The position numbers were made by a program, and so were the translations under genes. This document shows positions 53,213-63,300 of a DNA stretch of 64,000 nucleotides, one piece after another. Source of the stretch: Gemmatimonadota bacterium (GTDB lineage Bacteria; Gemmatimonadota; Gemmatimonadetes; Gemmatimonadales; Gemmatimonadaceae). The notes below the pieces were generated by a model. The model ran no database searches and was not told the origin of the DNA. It saw nothing but the letters and a program-made list of their open reading frames with translations. The DNA is taken from assembly GCA_021324775.1 (NCBI GenBank), contig JAJPIM010000045.1, positions 307,299 to 371,298 on the forward strand, read 5' to 3'. Numbering within the stretch: position 1 is the stretch's first letter; every line of letters begins with the position of its first letter.

Positions 53213-54850
53213 ATGGCGACAGACATGCGTGTGACGGATGCGACGCAGCGCGACCGCGCTGAGCACGGATCGATACAAGGACTACAGCGGCAGGGCATCG
53301 AGTGCCGGGGCACGATCCACTGGAACCTGCTGGCCCCGAGCCTGGTCGAAGCGGCGATCCGCCACGGCGAAGGACATCTGGCAAGCGGCGGCCCGTTCGC
53401 CGCGATTACCTCGCCGCACACCGGACGGTCCCCCAAGGACAAGTTCCTCGTACGCGCAGGCGCGTCGGCCGGCGACGTGGAGTGGGGTGCGGTGAACCAG
53501 CCGCTCGACCCCGCCCATTTCGACGTGCTGCTCCACGACGTCCAGATCTATCTGGGAGCGGCGCCCGATCTCTTCATAGAGGATCTCTACACCGGCGCCG
53601 ACCCCGCGCACCGGCTGCGCGTCCGCTACGTCACGCCCAACGCGTGGCATGCACTCTTCGTCCGGAACATGTTCATCCGCCCGCCCGCCAGCGACCTGCC
53701 GGGGTTCGAGGAGAACTTCACGGTGCTGCACGCGCCGGAGTTTCAGGCGGAGCCGGCCCGTCACGGGACCCGCACGTCGACGTTCATCGTCGTGCACCTC
53801 GACCGCCGCATGATTCTCATCGGCGGCACGCGCTACGCGGGTGAGCTCAAGAAGTCGATGTTCTCGGTCATGAACTACCTCATGCCCAAGACCGGCGTGC
53901 TCTCGATGCACTGCTCGGCGAACGTCGGCCCGGCGGGCGACACGGCGCTCTTCTTCGGACTCTCCGGCACCGGCAAGACCACACTGTCCGCCGACCCGAA
54001 CCGGTCGCTCGTCGGTGACGACGAGCACGGATGGTCGGACGATGGCGTCTTCAATTTCGAAGGCGGCTGCTACGCCAAGGTCATCAACCTGTCGCCCGAG
54101 GGCGAGCCGGACATCTACCGCACCACCCAGATGTTCGGGACCGTGCTCGAGAACGTCGTGCTGGATCCCACGACACACGCCGTCGACTTCGGTAACCAGT
54201 CGATCACCGAGAACACGCGCGCGTCGTACCCGCTCGAGTACATCGGCAACCACGTCGCCAACGGACGGGCCGGTCATCCGAGCAACATCATCCTGCTGAC
54301 CGCGGACGCGTTCGGGGTGCTCCCGCCGATCGCCCGGCTCACGCCCGAACAGGCGATGTACTACTTCCTTTCCGGGTATACGGCCAAGGTGGCGGGTACG
54401 GAGCGCGGCGTCACCGAGCCGCAGGCCACGTTCAGCGCCTGCTTCGGCGCGGTGTTCCTGATCTGGCCGGCGTCGAAATACGCGACGATGCTGGGCGAGC
54501 GGCTGGCCAAGCACGGATCGCGCGTGTGGCTGATCAACACCGGGTGGACCGGCGGCGCCTATGGAGTCGGCAAGCGTATGTCGCTCGCGCACACGCGGTC
54601 GATCGTCCGCGCCGCGCTCGCCGGCGAGCTCGATCAGGTGCCGGTTTCGGCCGACCCGATATTCGGCCTTGCCGTGCCCGCGTCGGTGCCGGGCGTCCCG
54701 GCGGCTGTCCTTCGCCCCCGGGAATCGTGGAGCGACCCGGCCGCGTACGACGCGCAGGCGCGCAAGCTCGCCGCGATGTTCCGGTCGAACTTCGAGAAAT
54801 TCGCCGGCTCGGTCGATCCGCGCCTGAAAGACGTCGGCCCCAAGGGCTGA
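53213..54850 (+). CDS. pckA: phosphoenolpyruvate carboxykinase (ATP)
   Basis: A 545-aa ATP-type PEPCK, usual length, converting oxaloacetate to phosphoenolpyruvate. The kinase-1a motif is GLSGTGKTTLS, kinase-2 is LVGDDEHGW, and FNFEGGCYAKVINLS and ENTRASYPLEY are further hallmarks. The GKT active-site loop and FSACFG region are complete. TTAGGAG ends at or next to the ATG at 53213, too close to serve it well; ATG at 53225, twelve bases downstream, is an alternative start. The gene points to gluconeogenesis. Confidence 0.97.
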   Translation: MATDMRVTDATQRDRAEHGSIQGLQRQGIECRGTIHWNLLAPSLVEAAIRHGEGHLASGGPFAAITSPHTGRSPKDKFLVRAGASAGDVEWGAVNQPLDPAHFDVLLHDVQIYLGAAPDLFIEDLYTGADPAHRLRVRYVTPNAWHALFVRNMFIRPPASDLPGFEENFTVLHAPEFQAEPARHGTRTSTFIVVHLDRRMILIGGTRYAGELKKSMFSVMNYLMPKTGVLSMHCSANVGPAGDTALFFGLSGTGKTTLSADPNRSLVGDDEHGWSDDGVFNFEGGCYAKVINLSPEGEPDIYRTTQMFGTVLENVVLDPTTHAVDFGNQSITENTRASYPLEYIGNHVANGRAGHPSNIILLTADAFGVLPPIARLTPEQAMYYFLSGYTAKVAGTERGVTEPQATFSACFGAVFLIWPASKYATMLGERLAKHGSRVWLINTGWTGGAYGVGKRMSLAHTRSIVRAALAGELDQVPVSADPIFGLAVPASVPGVPAAVLRPRESWSDPAAYDAQARKLAAMFRSNFEKFAGSVDPRLKDVGPKG

Positions 54851-54876
54851 CCGGCACGACCGGTGATGCACCGCTG

Positions 54877-55470
54877 ATGCACCGCCTGATCGCCGGAACG
54901 GCGCTCGCTGCCGTCGCGGGGACTCTCGTCGCCGCGTCCGGCCACGGGGGACCACAGGTGACAGCGGATCCCGCACCGAGCGTTACCCAGGCCACCTCGC
55001 GCGGCCCGGGCGACACGAAGGTCAATCAGTTCGTCTCGTACAACGCGGCCGGCAAGACCGTCTCCATCGCGCTCTTCGCGGCGATCAACAGCGCGCAGGG
55101 CGGCTTCAACTTCAACGGTGGCTCCAGCGGCAATCAGACGATCACCGTTCCACTGGGATGGAAGGTTCATTTCGACGTGCGCAACGACGATGCGATCCCG
55201 CACTCGGCGATCATCATCGCGGACCAGACGCCCGTTCCCAACGGCCCCTCCACGCCAGCGATTCCCCGCGCCTACACCGATCACCTGTCCGACGGCCTCG
55301 CGCCGCAGACCGGCAACGACACGATGGACTTCACCGCCACGCCGGCCGGCAACTACCTGATCGCCTGCGGCGTGCCGGGCCACGCACCGAGCGGCATGTA
55401 CATTCGATTCGTCGTGTCGGCGACGGCGCACGTTCCCTCCAACACCGGCACGATCGCAACCGGCAAGTAG
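54877..55470 (+). CDS. sulfocyanin-like blue copper protein
   Basis: A 197-aa exported cupredoxin. A signal peptide covers about residues 1-30 (LIAGTALAAVAGTLVAA). The copper ligands expected for a type 1 site are present: His in NDDAIPHSAIII, then Cys, His and Met in CGVPGHAPSGM (C-x4-H-x4-M). The longer loop between strands matches sulfocyanin (SoxE) proteins rather than plastocyanin. It would shuttle electrons in the periplasm. ATG at 54877 follows pckA by 26 bp, but a functional link is not evident. Confidence 0.83.
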   Translation: MHRLIAGTALAAVAGTLVAASGHGGPQVTADPAPSVTQATSRGPGDTKVNQFVSYNAAGKTVSIALFAAINSAQGGFNFNGGSSGNQTITVPLGWKVHFDVRNDDAIPHSAIIIADQTPVPNGPSTPAIPRAYTDHLSDGLAPQTGNDTMDFTATPAGNYLIACGVPGHAPSGMYIRFVVSATAHVPSNTGTIATGK

Positions 55471-55544
55471 CGGCGGCCGGCACCCCGCCCGCCTGCAGGA
55501 CCCGGCCGGCCCCAAGGCCGGTACCGCCGACCGAGTACCACGCG

Positions 55545-56801
55545 ATGCACTTCGAAATCATTCGCGACCCGCTCTGGAACAACATCCGGGTCGACGACTC
55601 TGCGATGCGGCTCGTCGACACCGGCGTGGTGCAGCGCTTGCGCTACGTCCGCCAGCTCGGTCTCGCGTACCTGGTCTATCCCGGCGCCACACACTCGCGT
55701 TTCGAGCACGCCCTGGGGACGTACCATCTGGCGCGGCGGACTCTTGCCCTCCTGGAGGAGCGCGAAGACGCGCCGTTCGACGCGCGATCCGGCGCGATCT
55801 TGCGCGCCGCGGCCCTGCTGCACGATGTCGGCCACTACCCGTTCTCCCACGCGCTCGAGGAGATCGGCGTCACCCACCATGAGGACCTGGCCCGCCCGCT
55901 GGTCACCCAAGGCGAAGTCGGGGCACTGCTCGCGCGCGAGCTTGGCACGGATGCACCGGCACAGGTCTTCGAGCTGATTCGCGGCCGGAGCGCCAGCCCG
56001 CTGCAGGGCCTGATCTCCGGATCGCTCGACCTGGACAAGATCGAATATCTCAAGCGCGACGCCCACATGTGCGGCGTGCCGTACGGGGAGATCGACGTCG
56101 ACCGTCTGACGCACTCGCTCGTGCTGGTGCCGGACCCCGATTCCGGCGTGCGCACGCTCGGCATCGTCGAGAAGGGGATGGCGGCGCTCGAGTCGCTTCT
56201 CTTCGCGAAGTACCAGATGTACCGCAATGTGTACTGGCACCACGCCGTGCGGAGCGCGACCGCGATGTACAAGCGGCTGGTCAGTGACGCGCTCGCGACT
56301 GGCGCCGTGCGCGCGGATGCGATCGTGGGATACACCGATGAAGGGCTGCTCGCGCACCTCGGCCGCACCGGGCCGGCACCACTCCAAGTCGCACTGCTGC
56401 GACGCCGCCTCTACAAGCGCGCACTCGAATGGCCGGCAGCCGAGTTGGCGGGCGGCGCTGCCGAGTGGATCGCGACAGACCCGGGACTGGTGGTGGCCGT
56501 TGAGGATTTTCTGGCCGAGCGGTCCGGGCTCGCCCGCGGCGAGCTGCTGCTCGACTATCCCACCAAGACGCGGATGCTCGGGCTCGACATCCCCGTGCTG
56601 CGCCGCTCTGGCGCCATCGAACGCCTCACCCCCGAGAACCTGATCGGGTCGATCAATCTCCCGTCACTCTCCGACGAGCTGTACCAGTCGGCGCGATGGC
56701 TGCGTGTGTTCGTCGCACGCCGCACGACGTTGCCGGCGGCCGAGGTGCTCGCACTGCTGTCGCGGCCGGCGAGCGACGTGCGGGCTGCCATCTCGGATTG
56801 A
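55545..56801 (+). CDS. HD domain phosphohydrolase (dNTPase/SAMHD1-like)
   Basis: A 418-aa metal-dependent phosphohydrolase. The conserved start MHFEIIRDPLWNNIRVDDSA is the family signature (quoted in part), followed by TGVVQRLRYVRQLGLA. The HD site comprises THSRFEHALGTYHLA, LLHDVGHYPFSHA and a downstream Asp in DLDKIEYLKRDA. Proteins of this group cleave dNTPs or other nucleotides. ATG at 55545 begins exactly at the conserved N-terminus. The 74 bp upstream contain no clear Shine-Dalgarno. Confidence 0.92.
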   Translation: MHFEIIRDPLWNNIRVDDSAMRLVDTGVVQRLRYVRQLGLAYLVYPGATHSRFEHALGTYHLARRTLALLEEREDAPFDARSGAILRAAALLHDVGHYPFSHALEEIGVTHHEDLARPLVTQGEVGALLARELGTDAPAQVFELIRGRSASPLQGLISGSLDLDKIEYLKRDAHMCGVPYGEIDVDRLTHSLVLVPDPDSGVRTLGIVEKGMAALESLLFAKYQMYRNVYWHHAVRSATAMYKRLVSDALATGAVRADAIVGYTDEGLLAHLGRTGPAPLQVALLRRRLYKRALEWPAAELAGGAAEWIATDPGLVVAVEDFLAERSGLARGELLLDYPTKTRMLGLDIPVLRRSGAIERLTPENLIGSINLPSLSDELYQSARWLRVFVARRTTLPAAEVLALLSRPASDVRAAISD

Positions 56802-56835
56802 TTCATTCGGCCGGGCCACCCCGCTCCGCCGCGGT

Positions 56836-57558
56836 TCAGGTGCTCAGCGACGGCTCGGCTGGACGACGAGTGTCCAGGTACGCCGCGTACGCGTCCGGCG
56901 TATCGATGTCGACGGCGCCCAGTGGAAACGGTACAGCGGAGGTGCGAGACGGGTCGCGGTTGATGATCCGCCTCGCGCTGTCGCGGTCGCCCAGCGCGCG
57001 CAGCTCGGCATCGAGCGACCGGTCGATGATCGCCGGCACGCCGATCGTTCCAGCGTAAGCGGACGCCACGATGCTCGCGGCCGACCCGCGGTAGGTTCGG
57101 AGAAGTCGGCGCAGCACGCCCGCCGTGAGATGCGGCTGGTCGCACACGACGATCATGACCGCGTCGAGCGCCGGCGCGAGCGCCGTCACGCATTCCACGC
57201 CGGCCTTGATCGATGAGCCGATGCCCCGCTGCCACCCCGAGTGCGTCAGGATGTGGACCGGGAGATCCGCGATGTGCGGCACCAGCGCGTCCGAATCCGC
57301 GCCCAGCACCACGACGGCAGGCCGGAGCGCCGCCTCGACCGCCACACGCGTGGCGTGGCGCAGCAGGGATTCGGCGGGCCCAGCGCCGGCTTCGCCACCT
57401 TCCGGAGCACTCACCGGGAGCGCTTGCTTCGGCCGGCCCATGCGCACGGATCCGCCCGCCGCGAGCAGGATCAGACCGACGGCCGAGCGGCGCCCTATCC
57501 GGTCGTTGGGACCGCTGATGCGGGCGTTCGGACCGGATCGCGGCCGGCCGGAAGGCAC
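56836..57558 (-). CDS. MobA/MocA-like nucleotidyltransferase
   Basis: A 240-aa GT-A-fold NTP transferase. The nucleotide-binding loop is LILLAAGGSVRMGRPKQAL, diagnostic of molybdenum cofactor cytidylyl- or guanylyltransferases. VCDQPHLTAGVL and SAYAGTIGVPAIIDR are further MocA-type blocks. It would attach CMP to the molybdopterin cofactor, the form used by xanthine dehydrogenase-family enzymes such as the operon at 1.7-4.4 kb, although the two loci are far apart. GTG at 57558 follows the DinB-like stop by two bases, with AAGG as ribosome-binding site. Other NTP-sugar or cofactor substrates are possible. Confidence 0.85.
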   Translation of the reverse strand: MPSGRPRSGPNARISGPNDRIGRRSAVGLILLAAGGSVRMGRPKQALPVSAPEGGEAGAGPAESLLRHATRVAVEAALRPAVVVLGADSDALVPHIADLPVHILTHSGWQRGIGSSIKAGVECVTALAPALDAVMIVVCDQPHLTAGVLRRLLRTYRGSAASIVASAYAGTIGVPAIIDRSLDAELRALGDRDSARRIINRDPSRTSAVPFPLGAVDIDTPDAYAAYLDTRRPAEPSLST

Positions 57559-57560
57559 GG

Positions 57561-58091
57561 CTAGTGCCAGCCTTCGCGCGCGCGCAGTGCCGCGATGTGC
57601 GCGACGTGGTGCCGGCCGTGCCACGCGTAGAGCGCAAGCGCCTGGTCCAGCGTGAACCGGCGTTTGTATTCGGGGTGCGTGTAGCCGCGCGCGAAATCGT
57701 CCGGGCCCATGGACCGCAGGATCGTCAGCCAGCGGGCGTGGATGTTGTCCAGGATGTTGAGCGAGACGTCGATCGGTGCCGCCGCGACGTCGGGGAGGTT
57801 CGCCCATTTGGCCTCGTCGTACGCCATGACCGTCGGAAACTCCTCCGTCAGCGCCTGCTTGAATCGTATGTAGGCGTTGAGGTGGCTGTCGGGGACGTGG
57901 TGCACGACCTGGCGCACCGTCCAACCCCCCGGCCGGTATGGCGTCTCCAGTTGCGCGGCCGACAGGCCGCGGATCGCATTGCGGAGCGCCGCCGGAGCGG
58001 CTTCGACCTCGGCGATCGCCTGCCGGCGACGGTCGGCCGTCATCGGCGTATTGGTGTCCGCCTTGCCGATCGGGTAGCGAAGGTCATCCAT
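57561..58091 (-). CDS. DinB/YfiT-like putative metal-dependent hydrolase
   Basis: A 176-aa four-helix-bundle protein of the YfiT/BstA branch of the DinB superfamily. The N-terminal YPIGK, VRQVVHHVPDSHLNAYIRFK and the C-terminal HGRHHVAHIAAL match the family and supply the metal-binding His residues. Members include bacillithiol transferases, but the reaction here is unknown. On the minus strand CATATT lies 13 bases before the ATG, a possible -10 element. The MocA-like gene starts two bases after the stop. Confidence 0.9.
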   Translation of the reverse strand: MDDLRYPIGKADTNTPMTADRRRQAIAEVEAAPAALRNAIRGLSAAQLETPYRPGGWTVRQVVHHVPDSHLNAYIRFKQALTEEFPTVMAYDEAKWANLPDVAAAPIDVSLNILDNIHARWLTILRSMGPDDFARGYTHPEYKRRFTLDQALALYAWHGRHHVAHIAALRAREGWH

Positions 58092-58193
58092 GGGATCGTC
58101 CGGAAATATGGCGAGACAGATTGATACCCAACGAGAGAAATAAACGTCGCCGCCTCCGAACGCGCGATGGTCTCCGGGCGGCAGTGGCGGGCG

Positions 58194-58895
58194 TCACCCG
58201 GAGTCCGCCAGGCGGCGCATCGTCCCGTCGTCGAGCCGGTGTCCGCCGTCGAAGGTGAGCCGCGTGAACGGCACGCCGGCCGCTCGCAGCACTGATTCGT
58301 GGTGGGCGACCCGCTCAGCGGTGGCGTAGATGTCGCGCGAGCCGGCTACGAGCCAGAGCGCCGGATGCCTGATCGGTGAATCTTTTCCAAGCCGGACATC
58401 GTCCGGGATCGCGCCGCCCCAGCAGATCAGGCGATCCGCACGGGTCCGTCCCCGATCGAGCCACCGGCAGACCGTCGCGACTCCCTGCGAGAACCCGAGA
58501 ACGGTCAGGGCCGCCCCCGGCGCGGCCTGTGCGGCCACCGCGGCATGGAGCGAGTCGAGATACGAGATCTGGTCGGCGATCTCACTGTCCCGGTCCTCGC
58601 GCGTCATCCAGGTCGCGCCGACCGGGCTGCTTGCATGCGACCCGCCGCGAGTGTCGTCGAGGTAGTAGCGTGAGAGCGCTTCGGGGCCCACGATCGTTCG
58701 CCCGGGGGCAGACACGGGCGTAAAGTTCGCGACGAAGTCGCGGGCCAACTGGCCATACCCATGGCAGACGATCCAGATCTCGCGAGTCGCCGGACCCGGC
58801 TCGCCCAGTGTGTAGTACCGCGCGGTGCGCGGTACCGTGAGATGGTGCTCGCGGAACTGGTGCTCGCCGAGCTGGTGCTCGCCGAGCGGGGGCAC
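58194..58895 (-). CDS. alpha/beta hydrolase (phospholipase/carboxylesterase-like)
   Basis: A 233-aa serine hydrolase. The nucleophile elbow is GFSQG, a typical carboxylesterase G-x-S-x-G. Further blocks are WIVCHGYGQLARDF near the N-terminus and DGGHRLDDGTM, holding the catalytic His, with the acid in the loop around VAGSRDIYA. The N-terminal ~16 residues are a low-complexity GEHQ repeat encoded by three 15-bp units. GTG at 58895 lies five bases after the stop of the 53-residue gene and would include that repeat. The substrate is not predictable. Confidence 0.85.
   Translation of the reverse strand: MPPLGEHQLGEHQFREHHLTVPRTARYYTLGEPGPATREIWIVCHGYGQLARDFVANFTPVSAPGRTIVGPEALSRYYLDDTRGGSHASSPVGATWMTREDRDSEIADQISYLDSLHAAVAAQAAPGAALTVLGFSQGVATVCRWLDRGRTRADRLICWGGAIPDDVRLGKDSPIRHPALWLVAGSRDIYATAERVAHHESVLRAAGVPFTRLTFDGGHRLDDGTMRRLADSG
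58844..58888. repeat. tandem repeat, three 15-bp units inside the hydrolase 5' end
   Basis: GGTGCTCGCCGAGCT and two close variants are head to tail, encoding GEHQ-like pentapeptides. The repeat is in frame, so unit number changes would only alter length. Confidence 0.85.
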
Positions 58896-58900
58896 GTGCG

Positions 58901-59062
58901 TCAGAACTCTCGCTTCTTCATCTCGTTGTGGAACTTCTTGAGCTGCTCGACATCCTCGGGGTCGGGTGGCAGAGTGCTGTCGTATTTGGGGGTCACTTTT
59001 GGCTTCTTCAGAGACGCGGCGGCGTTTTTCTTGGCCAGTGCCAGCAGCTTCTTGTCGTCCAT
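58901..59062 (-). CDS. 53-residue hypothetical protein upstream of the hydrolase
   Basis: A short frame that is easy to miss: it starts ATG at 59062 (MDDKKLLALAKKNAAA), has a Lys/Pro segment LKKPKVTPKYDS, and ends QLKKFHNEMKKREF. It is highly charged with a basic bias and predicted helical. GAGG is about 11 bases before the ATG, and the stop is five bases upstream of the hydrolase start, so it is probably translated with it. TATATT lies on the same strand about 47 bases upstream. No family was recognised. Confidence 0.6.
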   Translation of the reverse strand: MDDKKLLALAKKNAAASLKKPKVTPKYDSTLPPDPEDVEQLKKFHNEMKKREF

Positions 59063-59108
59063 GCCCTCGTCCTCGCGCGGTGGAATGTCGTCGGGCGTGC
59101 GCTACCGA

Positions 59109-59114
59109 AATATA
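59109..59114 (-). promoter_or_regulatory. putative -10 element for the small gene and hydrolase
   Basis: Minus-strand TATATT lies 47 bases before the start of the 53-residue gene. The interval 59063-59380 (318 bp) otherwise holds nothing recognisable. No -35 was found. Confidence 0.3.
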
Positions 59115-59380
59115 TCAGCAGCCCCCCATGCGATGACTCGCGACAGCCAGGCAGGGTCATGCGCCGCCGGGCCGGCGACGTGGCGCCCCCGGGTGCGCAT
59201 TGCGCAGGGGGCGGCCCGCAAGGGGCTCCGGGGACCCGCGGCCGTCCGGCTGATCCGCGGGGCGTGGGCCTGACCGCTAGCGGCACGGCGGCCCCGACAT
59301 ACTGTTCCCGGGGTATCAGCAGCCGCTGGACAGCCGTTCCGCGGAACGGGGAGGTTTCACACCACCGGAGAACGTGTTTC

Positions 59381-59785
59381 GTGCGCCGACTCGTTGCGAT
59401 CGTAGCCGCCTGCTCGCTCGTGGCCCTGGCCTGCCGCAAGACCACCGCGCCGACCATCAGTATGTACGCAGGCATCTGGACAGAGTTGACGTTCACGTCA
59501 CCCGCCGGATGCGGCGGGTTCTGTGGAGGCTACAATAACGTGGCCGTGCTCAACGACGGCAGCCTCGAGCCCGGCGGCAGTGACTCGCTGTACAGCGTGG
59601 TGGCCGTGATCGACAGCACCGGCCACATCAAGGGAACCGTGGTGTGGGACAACGTTCCGGTGTACACGACGGACAGCCTGGTGGGGATCTGCGCGACCAC
59701 CGATAACTGTTCGGGATCGGTAATCGGCGGATTTCCGGTGAGCGGTGCCCGCGTCACGTTCTCGATGGTTCGCAACAGCCCGTAA
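59381..59785 (+). CDS. hypothetical lipoprotein
   Basis: A 134-aa secreted protein. The N-terminus VRRLVAIVAACSLVALAC is a lipoprotein signal with lipobox LVALAC, so it is probably membrane anchored. The rest is polar with several Gly, Ser and Thr and repeated Cys pairs (CGGFCGGY; GICATTDNC) that may form disulfides. GTG at 59381 has GGAG 10 bases upstream. It looks like the small beta-rich extracytoplasmic proteins common in this kind of genome. No function can be assigned. Confidence 0.7.
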   Translation: MRRLVAIVAACSLVALACRKTTAPTISMYAGIWTELTFTSPAGCGGFCGGYNNVAVLNDGSLEPGGSDSLYSVVAVIDSTGHIKGTVVWDNVPVYTTDSLVGICATTDNCSGSVIGGFPVSGARVTFSMVRNSP

Positions 59786-59999
59786 TTGCAGCCGGTGCTC
59801 TGCGGCACCGGAAAGAGCCCCGACATTAGCCCCGACCGTTAGCCGCGTCTTTGCCGTGCGGGCGCGGGCCCGGCACGGATAGTGCCCTACGAGGCCATGA
59901 GCGCGGGGTCCGCCCGGCCCGACGTGGCGGCGGCCCCCAGTCTGCGCCAGCATTTCGATGCCAGGTCTTTCGATCACACGAACTCGGAGACTGAACCCC

Positions 60000-60233
60000 A
60001 TGCGAGCCGGATTTCGCTTACTGAGTGCCTTGATGATCGCTGGCGCCATCGCATCGCCGACGGTGGTCAGCGGCTGTTATCAGCATCACTACTACGCTGG
60101 CACGTGGAACGACAACGAGGCCCCGTATTACGCGCGGTGGGAGGCGGAGACGCATCGCGACCACAAGGACTGGGGGCAGCGCAACTCTGACGAGCAGCAA
60201 CAGTACTGGTCGTGGCGGCACGACCATCCGTAG
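60000..60233 (+). CDS. hypothetical small lipoprotein rich in aromatic and His residues
   Basis: A 77-aa protein with a lipoprotein-type leader ending SPTVVSGC. The mature part is Tyr/Trp/His/Asn-rich (YYAGTWNDNEAPYYARW; DEQQQYWSWRHDHP), a composition seen in small conserved periplasmic proteins of unknown role. GGAG lies about 8 bases before the ATG. A strong bidirectional terminator follows 38 bp downstream, separating it from nrdJ. Confidence 0.68.
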   Translation: MRAGFRLLSALMIAGAIASPTVVSGCYQHHYYAGTWNDNEAPYYARWEAETHRDHKDWGQRNSDEQQQYWSWRHDHP

Positions 60234-60270
60234 CACTCGCCGTGCACGAGTGACGACGTTTCACACGCAA

Positions 60271-60297
60271 AAGACCCCGCGACGATCGCGGGGTCTT
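60271..60297. terminator. strong bidirectional intrinsic terminator
   Basis: AAGACCCCGCGA and TCGCGGGGTCTT form a perfect 12-bp stem around CGA, with TTTT following on the minus-strand transcript. It lies between the small lipoprotein gene (plus) and nrdJ (minus). Confidence 0.9.
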
Positions 60298-60327
60298 CTG
60301 ATGATGCGGAGTCGCGCCGCGCGTGGA

Positions 60328-63300
60328 CTAGCCGCACTCGGAAAAGCCGCACACGTGGCACTTGGCGCAGCCTTCGGCGAACTCCAGTTGTGAGCCGCAG
60401 TCCGGGCACGTGCCAATGAACGACTCCGCGGACGGCGTGTAGACTTCGTGTGCCGCCTGTGTGCCGGCCGCGCTCCGGGCCACGGGCGAGACGACTGGCA
60501 CCGGAGAGGCCGCCTCACGCGACACCGGCGCGGCCGGCCCGCTCTCGGAGAGGAGATCCTGCTGCACCCCCTGCGTGTGGTCGCGCCACCAGTCCTCGAG
60601 CGCCATCCCGATCGCATCGGGCACGGAGAGGATCTTCTTCGGGCCAAGTCCCACGACGCGGTCGGACGCGATCCCGCGCAACTGGCGATGGATCTCCATC
60701 ATCGGGATGCCCGACCGGAGCGCCAGCGAGATGAGGCGGCCCATGGCTTCCGCATCGGCCATCGCTGATCCGCCCGCCTTGCCCAGGTTGATGAACACCT
60801 CGAATGGCTGCCCGCGATCGTCCTCGGTGATGTTCGCGAACATCGTCCCGAGCGGCGTCTCGTAGCGCGACGTCGTCCCGCGCAGCTTGTCCGGGCGGGA
60901 CCGTTTGGCGCGGCGCTGCGTGTTCTCGGCCTCGACCTCGAACACCACTTTGCGCAGCCGCTCGATCTCCGCATCGCGCTCGGCCAGCGTACCCAGCAAC
61001 TCGCCGATCTCGCGCTTGTCGGATGCGGCCGCCACCGCGGGCGCCGTCCCGGTCTTCTCGCGTTCCGTCTTGGCCTTGTCGGTGGCCCCGGTCGACAGCA
61101 CCTGGTTGTCGCGCGAACCGTCCCGATACACCGTCACGCCCTTGCACTGGAGCTGATACGCCAGCTCGTAGATCGCGCGCACATCAGCGACGGTCGCGGT
61201 GTGCGCAAAGTTCGTCGTCTTGGATATACCACTGTCGCAGTGCTCCTGGAACGCCGCCTGCATCCGCATGTGCCATTCAGGCTTGATCGCGTTCGCGGTG
61301 ACGAACACGCGCTGCCACTTGGCCGGGACCTCGGGGAAATCGATCCGCCCCTCGGTCGCGATCCGCTCCATCAGCGCATCCGAATACCAGCCTTCGCGCT
61401 TGGCGATATCGACGAAGTCCTCGTTGACGTCGGGCATCATGACGCCGGCCTGATTGCGCATGAAGGCGACCGCGAACAGCGGCTCGAGCCCGGACGAGCA
61501 CCCCGCGATGATCGAGATCGTCCCCGTCGGCGCGACGGTCGTGATGTTGCAGTTGCGAAGGAGCTGCATCGGCCGGATCCGCTTGCCGGACGCGTCGCGC
61601 GCGCACGTCTCGTCCGGACCCCAGATCGAACGCGCCCACTCCGGGAACGCGCCCCGCTCGTGCGCCAGCCGCTCGCTCTCACGCTTACCCTCCGTATCCA
61701 CGAACGCCATCACCTTGCGTCCGAACTCGACTCCCTCGGGTGAGTCGTACGCGATGCCAAGCCGCACGAGGGCGTCCGCAAATCCCATCACGCCGAGACC
61801 GATCCGGCGGATCCGCTTGGAGAGCGTATCGATCTCGACGAGCGGGTAGCGGTTGACGTCGATGATGTTGTCGAGGAAGTGCGTCGAGAGATGGATGTCG
61901 CGCCGGAAGGCGGCCCAGTCCATCTGGCCGTCCTTGACGTAATACCCGACGTTGATGCTGCCGAGGTTGCACACATCGTAGGGTAGCAACGGCTGCTCGC
62001 CGCACGGATTCGTGGCTTCGTACGAACCCAGGTGCGGCACCGGGTTGTAGCGATTGGCCTCGTCGACGAAAAAGCACCCGGGCTCGCCAGTCCGCCACGC
62101 GCCCTCGATCATTTTCTCCCATACCATGTTCGCGTCGAGCTCACCGACCACCGCGCCGTTGCGCGGATCCTTGAGCTCGTACGTCGTGCCCGCCTTGACG
62201 GCCGCCATGAACAGGTCCGTCACCGCGACCGAGATGTTGAAATTGGTGATCTTGGTGATGTCTTCCTTACAGGTGATGAACTCGAGAATGTTCGGGTGAT
62301 CGACCCGCAGGATCCCCATGTTGGCGCCGCGGCGCGTCCCGCCCTGCTTCACCGCGTCGGTCGACGCGTCGTAGAGCTGCATGAACGACACCGGACCGGA
62401 CGCGACACCCGTCGTCGACCGCACCATCGATCCCTTGGGCCGGATCCGCGAGAACCCGAAGCCGGTGCCGCCGCCGCTCTGATGGATGATCGCCATCGCC
62501 TTGAGCGTGTCGTAAATCCCGTCCTTGCCGTTGGTCAAAGCGTCGGCCACCGGCAACACGAAGCAATTGTGGACCACCACGTGATTCGCGACGTAGGTGT
62601 GGTCCTCCTCGACCTCGAGATTATACACATCGGCAACCTGGTCGAGCGCCTCGACCGCGCGCACGCGGTAGCACCCGTCGCGAACCATGCCGGAGTTGTG
62701 CGTCGGGCCAAATGCCATGCCCCACGGCTGCGTGGAAGCCCCCGCCGGCCACGAGCACTTGGTAAGGGTCGGCCAATACCCCAACCGCACCGCAACATCG
62801 AATAGCTGCCGCACCAACCCCTCGTTCGACATCACAATCCGTGTCTGATACGCGTTGACCGGCGTGCCATCCCCGTCGGCGACACCACGAAGGAATGCCT
62901 CCTGCACATCCTCCGGCGCGTGCATCATCCAATCGGGGACCCGCTTCCCCGCGAACCCGTGCCCAAACTCCCGATCCAGCCAGCGGGCGAAGAGCTTGGA
63001 GTGCACGCGGACCGTGCGCCAGGACGTCTGTCGCTGCGTCGTGAACGCCACCGATTCGAGGCCGAATCGTTCGTTAAGCGTACGTTGAACACGCTGGCCA
63101 TACGCCTCTTCGTCCATGCTCATCACGAACCGCACATCGTAGCCCTTCGAGATGGATCCTTCGGCCACGTAGAATCCAAGCAGCCATGCCACGTCTCGAT
63201 CGACCACGACTCCTGCCCTCACCGGCGTCACCTGAGACGAAAACTGCCCCGACCGCCCACGCTCGTCTCGATTCGCCTGATACATCCAATCATCACGCAG

